From positions 799,902 to 863,901 of the forward strand of contig CM064503.1 of NCBI GenBank assembly GCA_032716605.1: DNA of 64,000 nt. The letters are read 5' to 3'. Below, piece after piece: positions 30,709 through 41,714 of this stretch. The DNA comes from Paralithodes platypus (Eukaryota; Arthropoda; Malacostraca; Decapoda; Lithodidae). The position numbers and the translations under genes were made by a program. Position 1 is the first letter of the stretch; each line of letters begins with the position of its first letter. The notes beneath the pieces are model-generated. The model did not search any database. It was not told the origin of the DNA and was given only the letters and a program-made list of their open reading frames with translations.

Positions 30709-31249
30709 TGTTCATAAACGATCCGCCAGAGGCTGTGGTAAAAAACAGTGAGGTTTTGCTTTATGCTGACGATACAAAGATTTTTAGAAAAATCATTGAC
30801 GAAGAGGATTGCATGAAACTTCAGGAGGATATCAGGGCAATACATGGATCGTCGGAAAGATGGCTACTTAAATTTCACCCAGATAAGTGTATATCAATGA
30901 GGATTGGTAGATCTGAGGTACGGTAGCAGAGTTCATCTATAGCATGGAGAGGAATTTAATGACAGTGGAACATGAGAAAGACCTTGGGGTTGTAATTGAT
31001 AATGAACTTTCATTTGAAAAACACATATCAGAAAAAATCAATAAGGCAAACAGAATAGTAGGGTTAATAAGGAGAGTCTTTGTTTGCTTGGATGAGTCGA
31101 TTTTCAGATCACTCTTTACAGCCCTGGTACGACCCATTGTGGAGTACGGTACGCAAGCTCAGTATGGTGCCCGTACAAAATAAAAGACATTACAGCCTTA
31201 GAGAACGTACAGAGGAGAGCTACGAAGTTGGTTCCATCACTGAAAGACT

Positions 31250-31745
31250 TGGTAAATTTCCATAATTGCACCTATACGAGCTAAACAAATTATTATTGTA
31301 TTTAACAGGAAGGTACGAGTGTACGACGAGGTAAGTGATGTAGTATAGGTGGCAATATGCGGAAATGGATTATAAGGGCATTTCGCCCCCTCTGACAAAA
31401 GTCTATCAATCTAGATGTGACACAGATTTTACAATGTTTCAGAGAGATATTAGCCTAACCTAACAACCTTACCTAACCTATCCTAGTATTATGGGTGGGG
31501 GCTGCTGCCCCCACACCCCCGCTGGTTGGGTAAAACGGTAGAAATCCAGTTGGGGTGGAGTGAGTAACCGTAGATTTTCGTAAGGGGGTCAGAGGGGGCG
31601 GAATGCCCTTTTAATCCATTTCCGTATAGGCCTATTGCCACCTATACTACATCACTTACCTCGTCGTACCTTCCTGTTAAATATAATAATAAATTGTTTA
31701 GCTCGTATAGGTGCAATTATAGAATAATTCCAGACTTATCATAGC
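31250..31745. repeat. Foldback element inserted in LINE L
   Basis: Inverted arms 31262-31396 and 31588-31720 share 'attgcacctatacgagctaa', 'acgacgaggtaagtgatgta' and 'tataggtggcaata'. The roughly 190-bp loop holds one unit of the CCTAA-rich repeat (31448-31531). Collinearity of LINE L on both sides shows that the whole structure inserted as one piece. Confidence 0.8.
31448..31531 (+). repeat. CCTAA-rich repeat unit 1 (in foldback loop)
   Basis: A unit of about 85 bp: 'ttagcctaacctaacaacct', 'tacctaacctatcctagtat', then the palindromic 'gggggctgctgccccc' and 'acacccccgctggttggg'. Further copies lie at 32533-32610, 33357-33440 and 33488-33572. Confidence 0.7.
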
Positions 31746-32532
31746 CTACAGTGAAAGGCTTCGGAAATTGAATCGACCCACCTTGGTATTCCGAAGATCA
31801 AGGGGCGAAATGATTGAAACCTTCAAGATCATTCAAGGGATTTATGACAGTGATGTAAGCAGCGGACTGTTAACATTACAAGAGGATGATCGCACCAGAG
31901 GACATAGCCTAGTAGGAAGCAGTTTAAGAAGAGGACGAGGCTGAACATCAGGAAGAACTTTTTTTGTAATCGGGTGGTGGACAATTGGAACGATCTCCCT
32001 GAGGATGTCATAGGCTAAGTGCGGATACTGTGATGGGGTTCGAAAAAAAATTAGGCTAGATCGATTTTGGAGTGGCCAAGAACAAAAATTTGACTTTAGG
32101 ACCTAGAGCCAAAATTAATAAAACTAGGCTAGCCTACTAACCAAGTACGCCCTAGCCCTGCCCTAATGAGTATGACCAATTGTCGTGAGCCAGGGCTCAT
32201 TCATAGGCTGAACAGCCTCTATCCCGGGTGTCTTCTGTGAGTAGGCCTAAATGCATGTCCCTTTAGGCCTAGGCCTAGTAAAATTCTACCTAAATATGCA
32301 TTTCCTACTATTATCACACATCAAAACACCCTTACACAACTCTAAAATAGATTAAAAAAATCAAAACAATTTCTTAGCAATTTAATTAGGCCTAGGCTAG
32401 TAAGCTAGCCTACATAAACTTTAGGTAGCATTCAAGGAGACTACTGCAGGACTCTTCTTCTTCTTCTTCTTACCTCTGACCGGTCAGACCGGGTATAGGC
32501 TATCCTAGTGTTCACTAGCCTCCCTTTGAAAT

Positions 32533-32610
32533 GACATTAGCCTAACTTAACAACCTTACCTAACCTATCCTAGTATTATAGGTGGGGGCTGCTGCCCCCA
32601 CACCCCCGCT
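32533..32610 (+). repeat. CCTAA-rich repeat unit 2
   Basis: It matches 31448-31531 with few changes; ends 'cacccccgct'. Confidence 0.7.
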
Positions 32611-32630
32611 TTGACTTAGATTTTTTGGTG

Positions 32631-32950
32631 TACAGTAGGGTCCCGCATAAAACGAGTCTCGATTAAAACGACCGACCTAAAATATTAATATTTAATTTTC
32701 GATCAGAACGAATGTGATCACATAAAACGAGTCCGCCGCCAAAGTGGGGCAAATCCGAGGAGTTTTCATATAGAGCGCCGAAATATCGTACAAAACGTAC
32801 GAAATATCGTTCGCTTTGTACGAACATTTTCGCTTACAGTGAACATTGACGATATTGCGCCACCAAAATGCTGTGTTCACATAAAACGAAATCGCATAAA
32901 ACGCCCTCGTTTATCGACCATAAACTTGTTTTATGTGAGACCCTACTGTA
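32631..32950. mobile_element. Tc1/mariner-pogo-like MITE
   Basis: Terminal inverted repeats TACAGTAGGGTCCCGCATAA (left) and, read inward from the right, TACAGTAGGGTCTCACATAA, including TA target sites. About 320 bp. Interior 'cataaaacgag' repeats and the palindromic 'cgaaatatcgt..acgaaatatcg'. No transposase. Confidence 0.7.
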
Positions 32951-33356
32951 TTTGTCTGTTATGTGGGTATTTTTCAGGTAAACCTGACTTTTTGGACCGA
33001 CAGCGATTTCAGTAAGTTTTAGTTTGTATTTTTTAATTTTTCCTTCAGATATAGTGTTGTTTTATACTAAAGATGAGCTGAAATGAGTATTTACCCATTA
33101 TCCAATAATCTAAAAACACGCCCCCCACTAGTGGGGAGGGCTATGAAGTTCAGGGAAAATGAGGGGTTAAAAGCGTAAAAATACAATAATATAGCGTTTT
33201 GTATCAAAACTTGGCTCGGGTTTTCCCAAATTGCAAACCCATAAAACCCAATTTTGTGAATACCCGAGCCAACTTTTGACGAAAGCTGGCTCGGAATTCA
33301 CGGGGTGGAGTGGGTAGCCTAATATCTTGTGTTATAAAAATAGTCAACTTTGGGAA

Positions 33357-33572
33357 GACATTAGCCTAACCTAACAACCTTACCTAACCTATCCTAGTAT
33401 AATGGGTGGGGGCTGCCGCCCCACACCCCCACTGGTTGGGTTAGGCTATTTTTATTTTTTTTATTTTATTTTTTAAAATTTGCTAGTCTATTAGCCTAAC
33501 CTAACAACCTTACCTAACCTAACCCTAATATATGGGTGGGGGCTGCTGCCCCCACACCCCCGCTGGTTGGGT
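33357..33572 (+). repeat. CCTAA-rich repeat units 3 and 4
   Basis: Two units (33357-33440 and 33488-33572) with the same order of CCTAA motifs and the 'gggggctgc.gccc' hairpin, separated by an AT-rich 47-bp spacer. Confidence 0.7.
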
Positions 33573-33830
33573 ACTGGCTGAAAAACATTGTTTTACAGTA
33601 TACTGTATTTTAGCATTTTTTTTTCTTTCTCCCTTAGGCTATAACACATTTCAGCTCTTAATGACATATATAGCAATGATGTATATGCTCTACCGGACCT
33701 ATTAGGCCTAAAAATATCGATGGGCTAACTGTCGGTCCAAAACATCAGTATAACCATTTTTCAATTTGTTGATAACTAAAATCCTCCATGACCATGCGGT
33801 CCTGCGGACTATATGGAGTCTGGAGAAAAA

Positions 33831-34250
33831 TATGGGGTCAATATTTACGAGTCACACCACAGCTGGAATCTCATTTCTAAGGGTAGTTTTGGGTTCCTAT
33901 CATTCTATGTTTCATTGCTATATACTTTTTATCCACCGGAAAATATAATTGTTTTCTTGTTTTTTTAATTTTGGGTTTTTTGTTTTATTTTTTTTTAGCA
34001 TTAACCTAACCTAAAAACCTAACCTAACCTAACCTAAATGTATTAGATTAGGTTAGGTTAGGTTAGGTTAGGTTAGGTTTTTTGGTTAGGTTAGCCTAAT
34101 GCTAAAAAAAAAAAAAAAAAGCAAGAAAAAAAAATATTTTCCGGTGGATAAAAAGTATATAGCAATGAAGCATAGAATAATAGGAACCCAAAACTACCGT
34201 TAAAAATGAGATCCCAGCTGTGGTGTGACTCGTAAATATTGACCAAATAT
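33831..34250. repeat. Foldback with convergent telomere-type repeats at its centre
   Basis: Left arm 33831-34040 and right arm 34046-34250 are inverted copies. They share 'aatatttacgagtcacacca', 'ttgggttcctat.attctat' and 'gctatatactttttatccac'. At the centre (CCTAA)n on the left (34002-34037) faces (TTAGG)n on the right (34046-34098), so the telomere motifs meet head to head. Non-coding. Confidence 0.8.
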
Positions 34251-34472
34251 GGCGAATCTATTGGTGCCTATTTTCCCTAATAGCCTAAATTGTTTCTCAT
34301 AACGCTGCACTAGATAAATCTACAGTTATAGGCTACTACCCCTATTTTGTCGCTATTCTGTTGGTACTAGGCTAATGGGTTAATATTATTAGTAGTAGAC
34401 TTAGTATGGTTTGATGATGCGCGGAAATGTATATTTGACTTGTAATAGATACATTGAAGTATTACAAACCTT

Positions 34473-34556
34473 CGCGAACCCTTAAACAGGGAACGTGAGC
34501 TGGGTTTAGACCGTCGCGCACCCATAAACAGGGAACGTGAGCTGGGTTTAGACTGG
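34473..34556 (+). repeat. 42-bp direct tandem duplication
   Basis: Two adjacent units, each with 'aaacagggaacgtgagctgg' and 'gtttagac', beginning CGCG(A/C)ACCC. Few differences between units. Confidence 0.75.
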
Positions 34557-35229
34557 TCGCGAGACAGGTTAGTTTTTGGTTAGGTTAGGCTAATGTTAAA
34601 AATACTAAAATGCGACGGTCCTCGGTATTAAACAACTGTATATCAAATAAAAAATAAAAAACAACAAATTACCTGAAAAACTCATATCTGGTTGGTGATA
34701 ATTTTTTATCAAAATAGGCCTAGGCTAAGTTTTTTTTCCAGTTTCCGCATCTGCTGAACCATCCAAAAAACAGCTAAAAGGCGTGTTTTGAAGGGGGAGG
34801 TGGTGGGGGGTAGTGGGGGAGTGGTAGTATAACTGTAGATTTACCCTGCACTAGTGTCGTTGAATATAACCAAACTTTATAGGCCTATTGACCCTCTAGG
34901 CTATCCTACCTAGGCTACCTAAGCTGCGGCCCTCCAACTTTGGTCTTGATCTTGGTCTTGGTGGCTTTTACAGATTTTCTCTTCTTCTACTTGATGCTAA
35001 ATATGCAGTTTACTTGGAGGGTTGCGGTGTTTCCAGATTACTGTACAGGCATTTTAAATGGGTGAAAAGAAAATTCATCACCCGTTCGGGAACCAGCAGT
35101 TGTTATTTACACTCCCGCCCCAGGCTCCCAGTGGGCCAGTGATCTGCGGCCAGGGGCCTGCCTTTTCATCGGCGCCTCCCTTAATTTACATTATTATTAC
35201 AGTACTTTTGGTTTTCTTTATTTGTGTCG
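34557..35229. other. Non-coding stretch, no gene seen
   Basis: AT-rich to GC-mixed sequence with G-rich low complexity at 34790-34825. No frame with splice or domain support. Confidence 0.45.
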
Positions 35230-35238
35230 TGCTCTTTC

Positions 35239-36274
35239 TATCTATCTATTGCCCGACGCCGTGATCCCCGAAGGGGTGGCCACGAACGAACCGCCCCCAT
35301 GCACCTCTGTTCCCAGTCAGTCGATGCCCCTCCTCCCAACCAGCACCGCCTTCATTCATACTTCCTCACTCCATCCTTCCACCTCCCCTTCAGTGCACCT
35401 CTCCTTCTCTGTCCTTCCACCTCGCTCTCGTACACCCTCTTAGTCAATCTCTCGCTTTCCATACGTTCCAACTGGCCGAACCATCTAAAGTTGTTCCTTT
35501 TCACACTTTCCAGCACATCTACCACCACACCACACCTCCTTCTTACTTCCTCATTCGTCTGTCTATCCCTCCATGTAACTCCGCACACATTTCTCAAGTA
35601 ACTCATTTCCACCGCTCTCACTCTTGGTCTAAGTCTCTTTCCGAACGTCCATGCTTCGCTTCCGTAAGTTGGTGTCGGGATTACCACACTGTCATGCAAG
35701 GACTTCTTCACTTCCATACTGACCACCCTATTTCTTGTTATTGCTTTCAACGTTCCTACAACCCTCTTCCCCTGTTGCACTCTCTCCCGCACCTCCTCAT
35801 CCACAGTCCCATCTTTACTCAACACACTGCCCAGATACTTAAAAGAGCCGACGGTCTCCATAGCCTGACCGTTCAACTTCACCTCACACTCTGTGACTTC
35901 ACCCCTTTCGAAGACCATAACCTTGCTCTTCCCCGCATTTACCTTCAAATTCCGTTTTTCGCACACTGTTCCAAACTCATTTACCAAACCCTGCAGCTCC
36001 CATTCATTATTGCTCATCAGAACTGTATCATCCGCAAACAACAGTATAGGCAGCTTCCACTCATTACCCTCCCTTTTCATCGATACACCAACATCCACTG
36101 CTCTTGATAGTATTTCTTTCATGACTCCATCCATATATACAGTAAACAACCACGGGGACATCACACACCCCTGTTTCAAACCAACATTCAAGTCAAAGAA
36201 CTTGCTCTGCTCACTCTCCACACGTACTGCCGCCTTTGCACCCTCATACATACTCTTCACTGCTTTCAGCAACT
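35239..36274 (-). mobile_element. LINE C (RTE-like), best-preserved copy, 9-bp TSD
   Basis: Bounded by TGCTCTTTC at 35230-35238 and 36275-36283. The GATA tail lies at 35239-35250 and the terminal block 'ggccaccccttcggggatca' follows on the minus strand. 5'-truncated inside the RT. Supplies the reference for the other LINE C fragments. Confidence 0.85.
35352..36272 (-). pseudogene. LINE C reverse transcriptase, truncated but open (306 codons)
   Basis: Open from the truncation point to its stop: KAVKSMYEGAKAAVRVESEQ, LNVGLKQGCVMSPWLFTVYM, the catalytic LLFADDTVLMSNNEW, VMVFERGEVTECEVKLNGQ, SFKYLGSVLSKDGTVDEEV, YGSEAWTFGKRL, WRDRQTNEEVRRR, FRWFGQLERMESERLTKRV and GRWKDGVRKYE. These are RTE-clade signatures. 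The fingers and endonuclease are missing, hence pseudogene. Confidence 0.8.
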
Positions 36275-36409
36275 TGCTCTTTCACTTTACTAAATTATTT
36301 TATAAACAGCTTCTGTGTTCTTCCTTAGGCCTAGTTGGAATTATGCAAAGCTGGTACATGTCATATTTGTAACATATTATGTGGTACCAACATTGTAAAA
36401 TGCTAACTG

Positions 36410-36441
36410 AATAAATATTATTATTATTATTATTATTATTA
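36410..36441. repeat. (ATT)n microsatellite
   Basis: About 30 bp of ATT triplets after 'gctaactgaataaata'; possibly the tail of a decayed retroposon. Confidence 0.8.
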
Positions 36442-36955
36442 CTTTCTTGTGTACATAGGCTATACTATACAGTACCTGTATTACCTATTTCTATCTAGCC
36501 TATTATGTGTGCAACACTTAGCTACCTGTAGGCTATTATTCCTACTCTGTGGTCTCTTCCTCCAAAACCTGTGGTCCTGTATATATTATTTTTAGTTCTT
36601 TCAATATTAGCATTTTCAAATAAGAGCCTACCTATTATTAAATTTTCTTCCTGTATATAGGGTTGTTGGAGTATTATATATATATATATATTGTATATTA
36701 TTTATGTTTGACCAAAGGTTGAGTGTGGCTGTGTGTACTTCCAAGTTAGTAACTTATATTACAATGTAAATCCTTTCTTCAATTGAGATTAGTTTTTCAT
36801 ATAGGCTACATTCATTGTTAATAAATTTACAGTCAATATCAAATAAACATCAACAGACTTCATGATCCATTGCAAACCATATCCTTATTCTCAAGGTCAA
36901 CCACAGCCTCCTTACATCATCACAGAGGCTTGGTTCAGCTTGGTAAGCTATGTAA
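36442..36955. other. Non-coding stretch, no gene seen
   Basis: AT-rich sequence with a short (TA)n at 36676-36691. No supported frame. Confidence 0.45.
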
Positions 36956-37169
36956 TTAACCCCTTCTATACCGACGACGTCTTTTGATTTTATTCTGGCT
37001 CCTACTATTCGATTGTATTCACTTTAGGAAGGATCATTAGCAATTATAAGGCTTCGAACTATCTCAATTAACCCTTTTAACTACCACAGATCCTTTCTAA
37101 GCTGTATAAAATCGTTTACATATTGCTCGAATAAAATGTAACATACGTCGACGGTACAGAAGGAGTTAA
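36956..37169. mobile_element. TTAA-type (piggyBac-like) MITE
   Basis: TTAA at 36956-36959 and 37166-37169. Termini CCCCTTCTATACCGACGACG (left) and, inward from the right, CTCCTTCTGTACCGTCGACG. 214 bp including target sites. Related to 1-134, 41715-41930 and 58576-58803. Confidence 0.75.
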
Positions 37170-37379
37170 TGGAGTATTGCTCACATTTCAGTGTAGGCAA
37201 TACTTTGGAGTGCTTTTGCATATCAGTGTACTCTTAAATAATTGTATTCATAATGACTATGGCTGATATGGTGATAGCAAACAAGTTACATGCGTTTCTA
37301 CAGACTCTACACGAGACACGTGTACACCATTGCTGTCAAAAAACAGATGACATTAGTATTTTCCCGCAATAGGGAGGAG

Positions 37380-37610
37380 CTATGCGCTACCGCCATCTAG
37401 TGCAGGGTTCCAGCCAAATCTTTAAATAATGTCCAACTACTATTAACACGGCTGATTTTCCAAGCACGCCCCTCTTAGGTATTCTTACTCTATGATTTCG
37501 CTCTCCTGCATATGCTGGGCACCACAGGAGGAAGATATGTATCTCATTTGGTTGCCCACACTTGTTGCACTGTGTTTCCCTCTGTAAATCTTTTCCTATC
37601 ATTTAGATCT
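37380..37610 (-). mobile_element. LINE fragment with zinc-knuckle C-terminus
   Basis: The minus strand encodes CNKCGQPNEIHIFLLWCPAY followed by AGERNHRVRIPKRG. This is the C-x2-C ... H ... C knuckle and 'CP.Y..ER' motif found at the C-terminus of jockey/I-group LINE proteins. The region to about 37980 may hold further decayed LINE sequence. Confidence 0.5.
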
Positions 37611-38429
37611 ACATTGTTTGTCCTTGCCTTATAAAGTATTACTGAGCCTGGCTTGTTATCATATATTTCTTCTTCCTTTTTTCCAGTTTTATAGATATTT
37701 AAACTTGCTTTATTACTTATTTCTTCTAGCCAGATTTTTTAATTATATTCGTTTACTTTCTTTTATATTTCACATTTGTTCATGCATAGCAGCTCACAAT
37801 ATTTTATATTGAAGTCTCAATCGTAGGTATTGGATTGTTGTTTTAAGCCAGGGATCTGCATTTATTTCTCTTTTGTCATCAACTACCCGCTTTAGTAGTT
37901 AATTTCCTTTGCTCTCTTCTATATATTTTAAGAATTATATCTGCTCTTCCATTATTCTTGCTAGCATAGATGATGACCCTATCTCTCTTTACTTACTTGA
38001 TCTTACTTAATGAAGTTCAGGGGTCCTGCGCCTCACAGCCATGGTGATCCACTACTGCTCCCGTAACCTGTATCTCTTCTTAGGAGGTGCAGTTGGTCCG
38101 GTAATCGAGTTGGATGCTGCTCGACATTGTGAGGTGTACCCTGGTAACGGCGGCTTGTTGAGCACACTTCTCAGAAACTTGTCCCGTTGAGTTTTGAACT
38201 TTTCTGTGGAACAGTCTGTGATGGTCCTGATGTTTCTAGGGAGGCAGTTAAAGAGTTGAGGTTCTTTGTGAGTCAGGCTGGATGCGAGGAGCGTCCTGAC
38301 TCTCCCTGGTGCTTGTGTGGGGAGTGCTCTTCTACACATTCTCCCAGCCCTTGGACTTTCACACCTCTATTTTTGAGCCGGAGACAGAGGGGTCTGGTAG
38401 TAACTTCTTCAGGACTTTCCAGATATACA

Positions 38430-39023
38430 TTATTCTGTATCTCTCCCCGAGTCCCTCTGCCTTTGCTGGGAATATAGTCCTAGTTTTTGTAGTCTTTCCC
38501 AGTAATTTAGTCCCTTTGCCTCCCAGATATGAGCTGTGAAGAACCGTTGTACTGATTCCATGGCTGGGATGTCCATGTCATTTTGGGGAGACCAGAGCTG
38601 ACTGCAATAATCTAATATTGGTTGCACTAGGGATCTCCACAGCGTCAGCATGCAGACTGCCTCCCTTGTGTGGAATGTTCGAAGGATCCATCCAGCAATT
38701 TTTTTTGCCTTCTTGAGGGTTTCTTGAATGTGGTGCTGGAAGGTCCTGTCCTCACTCAGGTGGATGCAGAGACATTTTACATAGGGTGATGTTTGTATTG
38801 CGTCTCCACTGTTAGTGTAAAGTGATGTGTTCCTGGTGATGTCCTGCCTTTTCCCACACCTAAGTAGCTCTAACTTTTCGTTGTTGAATATAATTTTATT
38901 GCTTCTGGCCCAGTTGTACACTTTGTCGAGGTCTCTTTGGAGCTGGTCTATATCATCTACTGCACTGATAGTCATGCTAATGTTGGTATCATCAGCGAAG
39001 TATGTGATCACCGATTCTTTCAC
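38430..39023 (-). pseudogene. LINE N reverse transcriptase core
   Basis: 197 open codons spanning the YFADD active site and the thumb. Upstream and downstream parts lie in other frames, so this is a broken retrotransposon gene, not a host gene. Confidence 0.65.
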
Positions 39024-39179
39024 TTCCTTGTCGATGTCGCTTATCAGTACGAGAATCCCTGAGGTACTCCGTTGGTAACTTTGGTGGACGTGATAGTTTT
39101 CCGTTTGTTGCCACCATCTGGGTTTGGTTGGTGAGGAAGCTGTGAATCCATGATCCTATTTTGCTGTGATTCCTAGATT

Positions 39180-39455
39180 CTTACATTTTTAATGCGATTA
39201 CGCCATCAGACAGTGTCACTAGGACCATACGGCTGGGAAAGTGTAGATAGCAGAGAAGGGGTGTTGTAGACAGAGGAAGCTGTTGGAATGGCTTTGGTAT
39301 GAGTGTTATTAGTCTGTATACGTCGTTGAGGTGTCCCACGACTGGGTGCGAACATAATACACATGCTAGTACGTACTACCACACCCACTAAATGTCCGCC
39401 TTGGCTGGGATGGAACCCAGGTCAAGCAGATTCACACTCGACCGCCGTGGCTCTA
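39180..39455 (-). mobile_element. Insertion in LINE N, SINE-like
   Basis: Non-LINE sequence that interrupts the frame between LLHKLRSL and GSWIHSFLTNQ. The minus strand has a B-box-like GGGTTCCATCCC and a GC-rich head. The tRNA origin is uncertain. Confidence 0.4.
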
Positions 39456-39800
39456 GGCTCCGCAGTTTGTGAAGCAGGATGTCGTGATCTACCTTATCGA
39501 AGGCTTTTGCGAAGTCCAAAAACACAGTACAGTATCTACATTAATTCTGGCCCTTGGCAAGTTCGTGTAGTAGGTTGTCGTAATGCTGGAGGAGTTGGGA
39601 AAGACACTATCTCCCCTTACAAAAACCATGTTGGCCAAGATTCAATAAGTTTTTATTTTCTAAGAGAGCATATATTTTGTCTCTTACAATTTTTTCAAAG
39701 ATCTGGATGACGTGTGAGATGAGGGCTACTGGTCTGTAGTTTTTGGCTAGTCCTCTCTCACCTCAAGTTCGCATTCTGGTTCTCTCCTGACGGGGACCAC

Positions 39801-40749
39801 AAAAAACTACGCTTTCCAGACCAACTGCAAGCCTTGGTCTAAAAATACACCTCCACCAGCACCCTGTGCTAGAGACTTGCGGTATCTTCATTTTTGCAGG
39901 AGAATGGAGAAAATTTTGCCTAGTGTGATATCCACTTTAGGGATAGGCCGGTCCTGCAGCGGACCATATAAGCCCCCCAACCGTGCCAAGGAGAGTAGTA
40001 CCAGGGGGGGGATGAAATCCAAAAGAATTTGACATGTGTGCTGATAATATCCTATGTAAGTTCGGTTCTTCCACATGATCTGGATTAAGGAACTGAATTT
40101 ATAATAACAGAGTAAAGTTTGTTATGCAGTTATTTATTCATCTGATTAGTCAACTGATTTATAACAAACTACACTCTTAATTCAATCACACCAATTTCAC
40201 TTTCATATTCAACATCATGTGGAGGAATAGGACTTAAGTAGGAGATTGCAAAAAAATAAATAACAAACTATTTATACCTTTTGGGTAGTAGTTACAGTGT
40301 GAAACAATTCTCAATGACAAAAAAATGCTGGAGAGTAAATCCACTTTGCGTGCAGTGGGCCAATTACTACGTAGTATGCAAAATTAAGTAAAATTACGGG
40401 CCACACAAAAATATGTAGTTTTATTTTGATAAATGTATTATAATTAAAATATATTTATATACAGTTAATCTTAGCAAGTTTGTTATCGATATTGCATACC
40501 AGTACCACAACATACAAATTGGCTGTCTACCTTACATAATCAACATCTATGGTCGGTTTTATTTCAGCTGATGGTAAACTGAATCCCTTAGCAACTTATT
40601 TATTTATACTTAAGAAAAGAATATGAAACTACTGTACCATGTTTCTACATCATATTAATGCCAAGTTGTATTATAAATAACAACATTTCACTACAAAAGT
40701 AATCAAAAGGGTAAGTTTGCAATATATCGTTAGCTGAAAATAAAGACTA
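39801..40749. other. Non-coding stretch, no gene seen
   Basis: Mostly AT-rich. A minus-strand frame at 39888-40076 has no recognised domain or splice context. Confidence 0.45.
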
Positions 40750-40935
40750 TATTTTTTTATTTTTTTTGCCCGACGCCGTAATTCCCGAGAAGGGGTGGCC
40801 ATGAAGATTAGGCGTTTGTCACAAATTGCTAGGTCAAGTTGCCCGGGCTTGACATCTACCAATAACATTTTGACAGAGAGGATTCGACCCGCCGACCATT
40901 TGATCAGCAGCCGAAGCTCTACTGACTATTCCTAT
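40750..40935 (-). mobile_element. tRNA-headed SINE whose tail matches LINE C
   Basis: Minus strand order: A-box-like TAGTCAGTAGAGC, B-box-like GGGTCGAATCC, a short body 'atttgtgacaaacgcctaat', then 'ggccaccccttctcgggaat' and ACGGCGTCGGGC, and an A-rich tail (T-rich here, 40751-40768). The terminal 35 bp equal the 3' end of LINE C copies, which suggests that LINE C enzymes mobilised it. Confidence 0.65.
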
Positions 40936-41171
40936 GAAATCCATGCTAGAGGTACATAATCAACACTGGGTAGCCTTTGAAATCATTTATTTGATAACAT
41001 TCATACCTAATAGTAAAAGTTTGTATGTTACAGTACATATAAACAGTGCTTCTTCGTCTCTGGCTCATTGGTCCGCCCTCACCTCCACCGCACGGGAGGG
41101 AGGGAGGGGGGGGAGGTGCAGCCTGCTTCCCGCCTTATACCTAAATATATCCAAACATCCAAAAATCTAGC

Positions 41172-41620
41172 ATGTTTCGGGATACATCAAAATCTCTAAG
41201 TTGTTACAGTATTTCTTGTTCCTACTTTGTTCTGGAAACTGCTGATGATTTCTTATCCAATAATAATTCTATCATGTTTTTAATATATATGTTTCTGGAT
41301 ACATCAAAATCTGTCGCAATAGGTTAAACAGTTTTTCCTATTTTGTTTGGGAAACTGCCGACGACTTCATATCGAAACATAAGGAAGCTTATATATTTCA
41401 GGATACATTAGACCATTTCATTGTTAAGTATACATTTGTTATTTTTTCTACTGTTCCGGCAATGCTGAAAATTCACGACTATATCTAAAATATAAATAAA
41501 ATCAATAACATTTCAGGATACATTAATCTATCTCATTTTAGATTACAGGGTATACATTTCAGTCCCTACTCTGTTCTGGCAGCTGCTGACACTTCAAAAA
41601 TCAGGAACTTTATTTTCCAT
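41172..41620 (+). repeat. Four decayed tandem repeats of about 107-117 bp
   Basis: Unit starts at about 41172, 41289, 41396 and 41512, each with 'tttc(g/t/a)ggatacat(c/t)a', then 'ttcct/ttttctac', 'tgttctgg(a/c)a' and 'ctgctga'. Units are diverged. Non-coding. Confidence 0.55.
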
Positions 41621-41714
41621 CTCGGGTATAAATTTTGGCTCGTAATGGCTTTTGGAACATTAAATCCAAACACTAGAAACTATATCTAATTTTAGGTTAT
41701 TTTTTTGTCTGAAA

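Larger units (their letters stand above)
29640..32240 (+). mobile_element. CR1/L2-like LINE L, split by LINE M and by a foldback
   Basis: Part 1 (to about 29741) ends SGVPQGSVLGPLL. Part 2 (30709-31250) starts FINDPPEAVVKNSEVLLYAD with the catalytic YADD and continues DLGVVIDNELSFEKHISEK, KANRIVGLIRRVF. Part 3 (31746-32240) reads YSERLRKLNRPTLVFRRSRG, IETFKIIQGIYDSDV and the end, with frameshifts. All three parts are collinear with LINE H, which shows that the two intervening blocks are insertions. Confidence 0.75.
38040..39800 (-). mobile_element. CR1/L2-like LINE N, decayed, with an internal insertion
   Basis: Minus strand from right to left: KNYRPVALISHVIQIFEKI, LLNLGQHGF, LDFAKAFDKVDHDILLHKL, then an insertion (about 39180-39455). 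It continues SGVPQG-like VTNGVPQG, the catalytic TYFADDTNISMTISAVDD, KKIAGWILRTFHTREAVCM, LDYCSQLWSPQNDMD, NYWERLQKLGLYSQQRQRD, EPQLFNCLPRNIRTI and a tail ending near 38052. Frameshifts are present. Close to LINE M. Confidence 0.75.

Noticed and set aside
29783..30717. Short plus frames at 29783, 29856, 30254 and 30535
   Set aside because: They lie antisense to the open LINE M reverse-transcriptase frame.
35694..36372. 137- and 159-codon plus frames
   Set aside because: They are antisense shadows of the LINE C reverse transcriptase on the minus strand.
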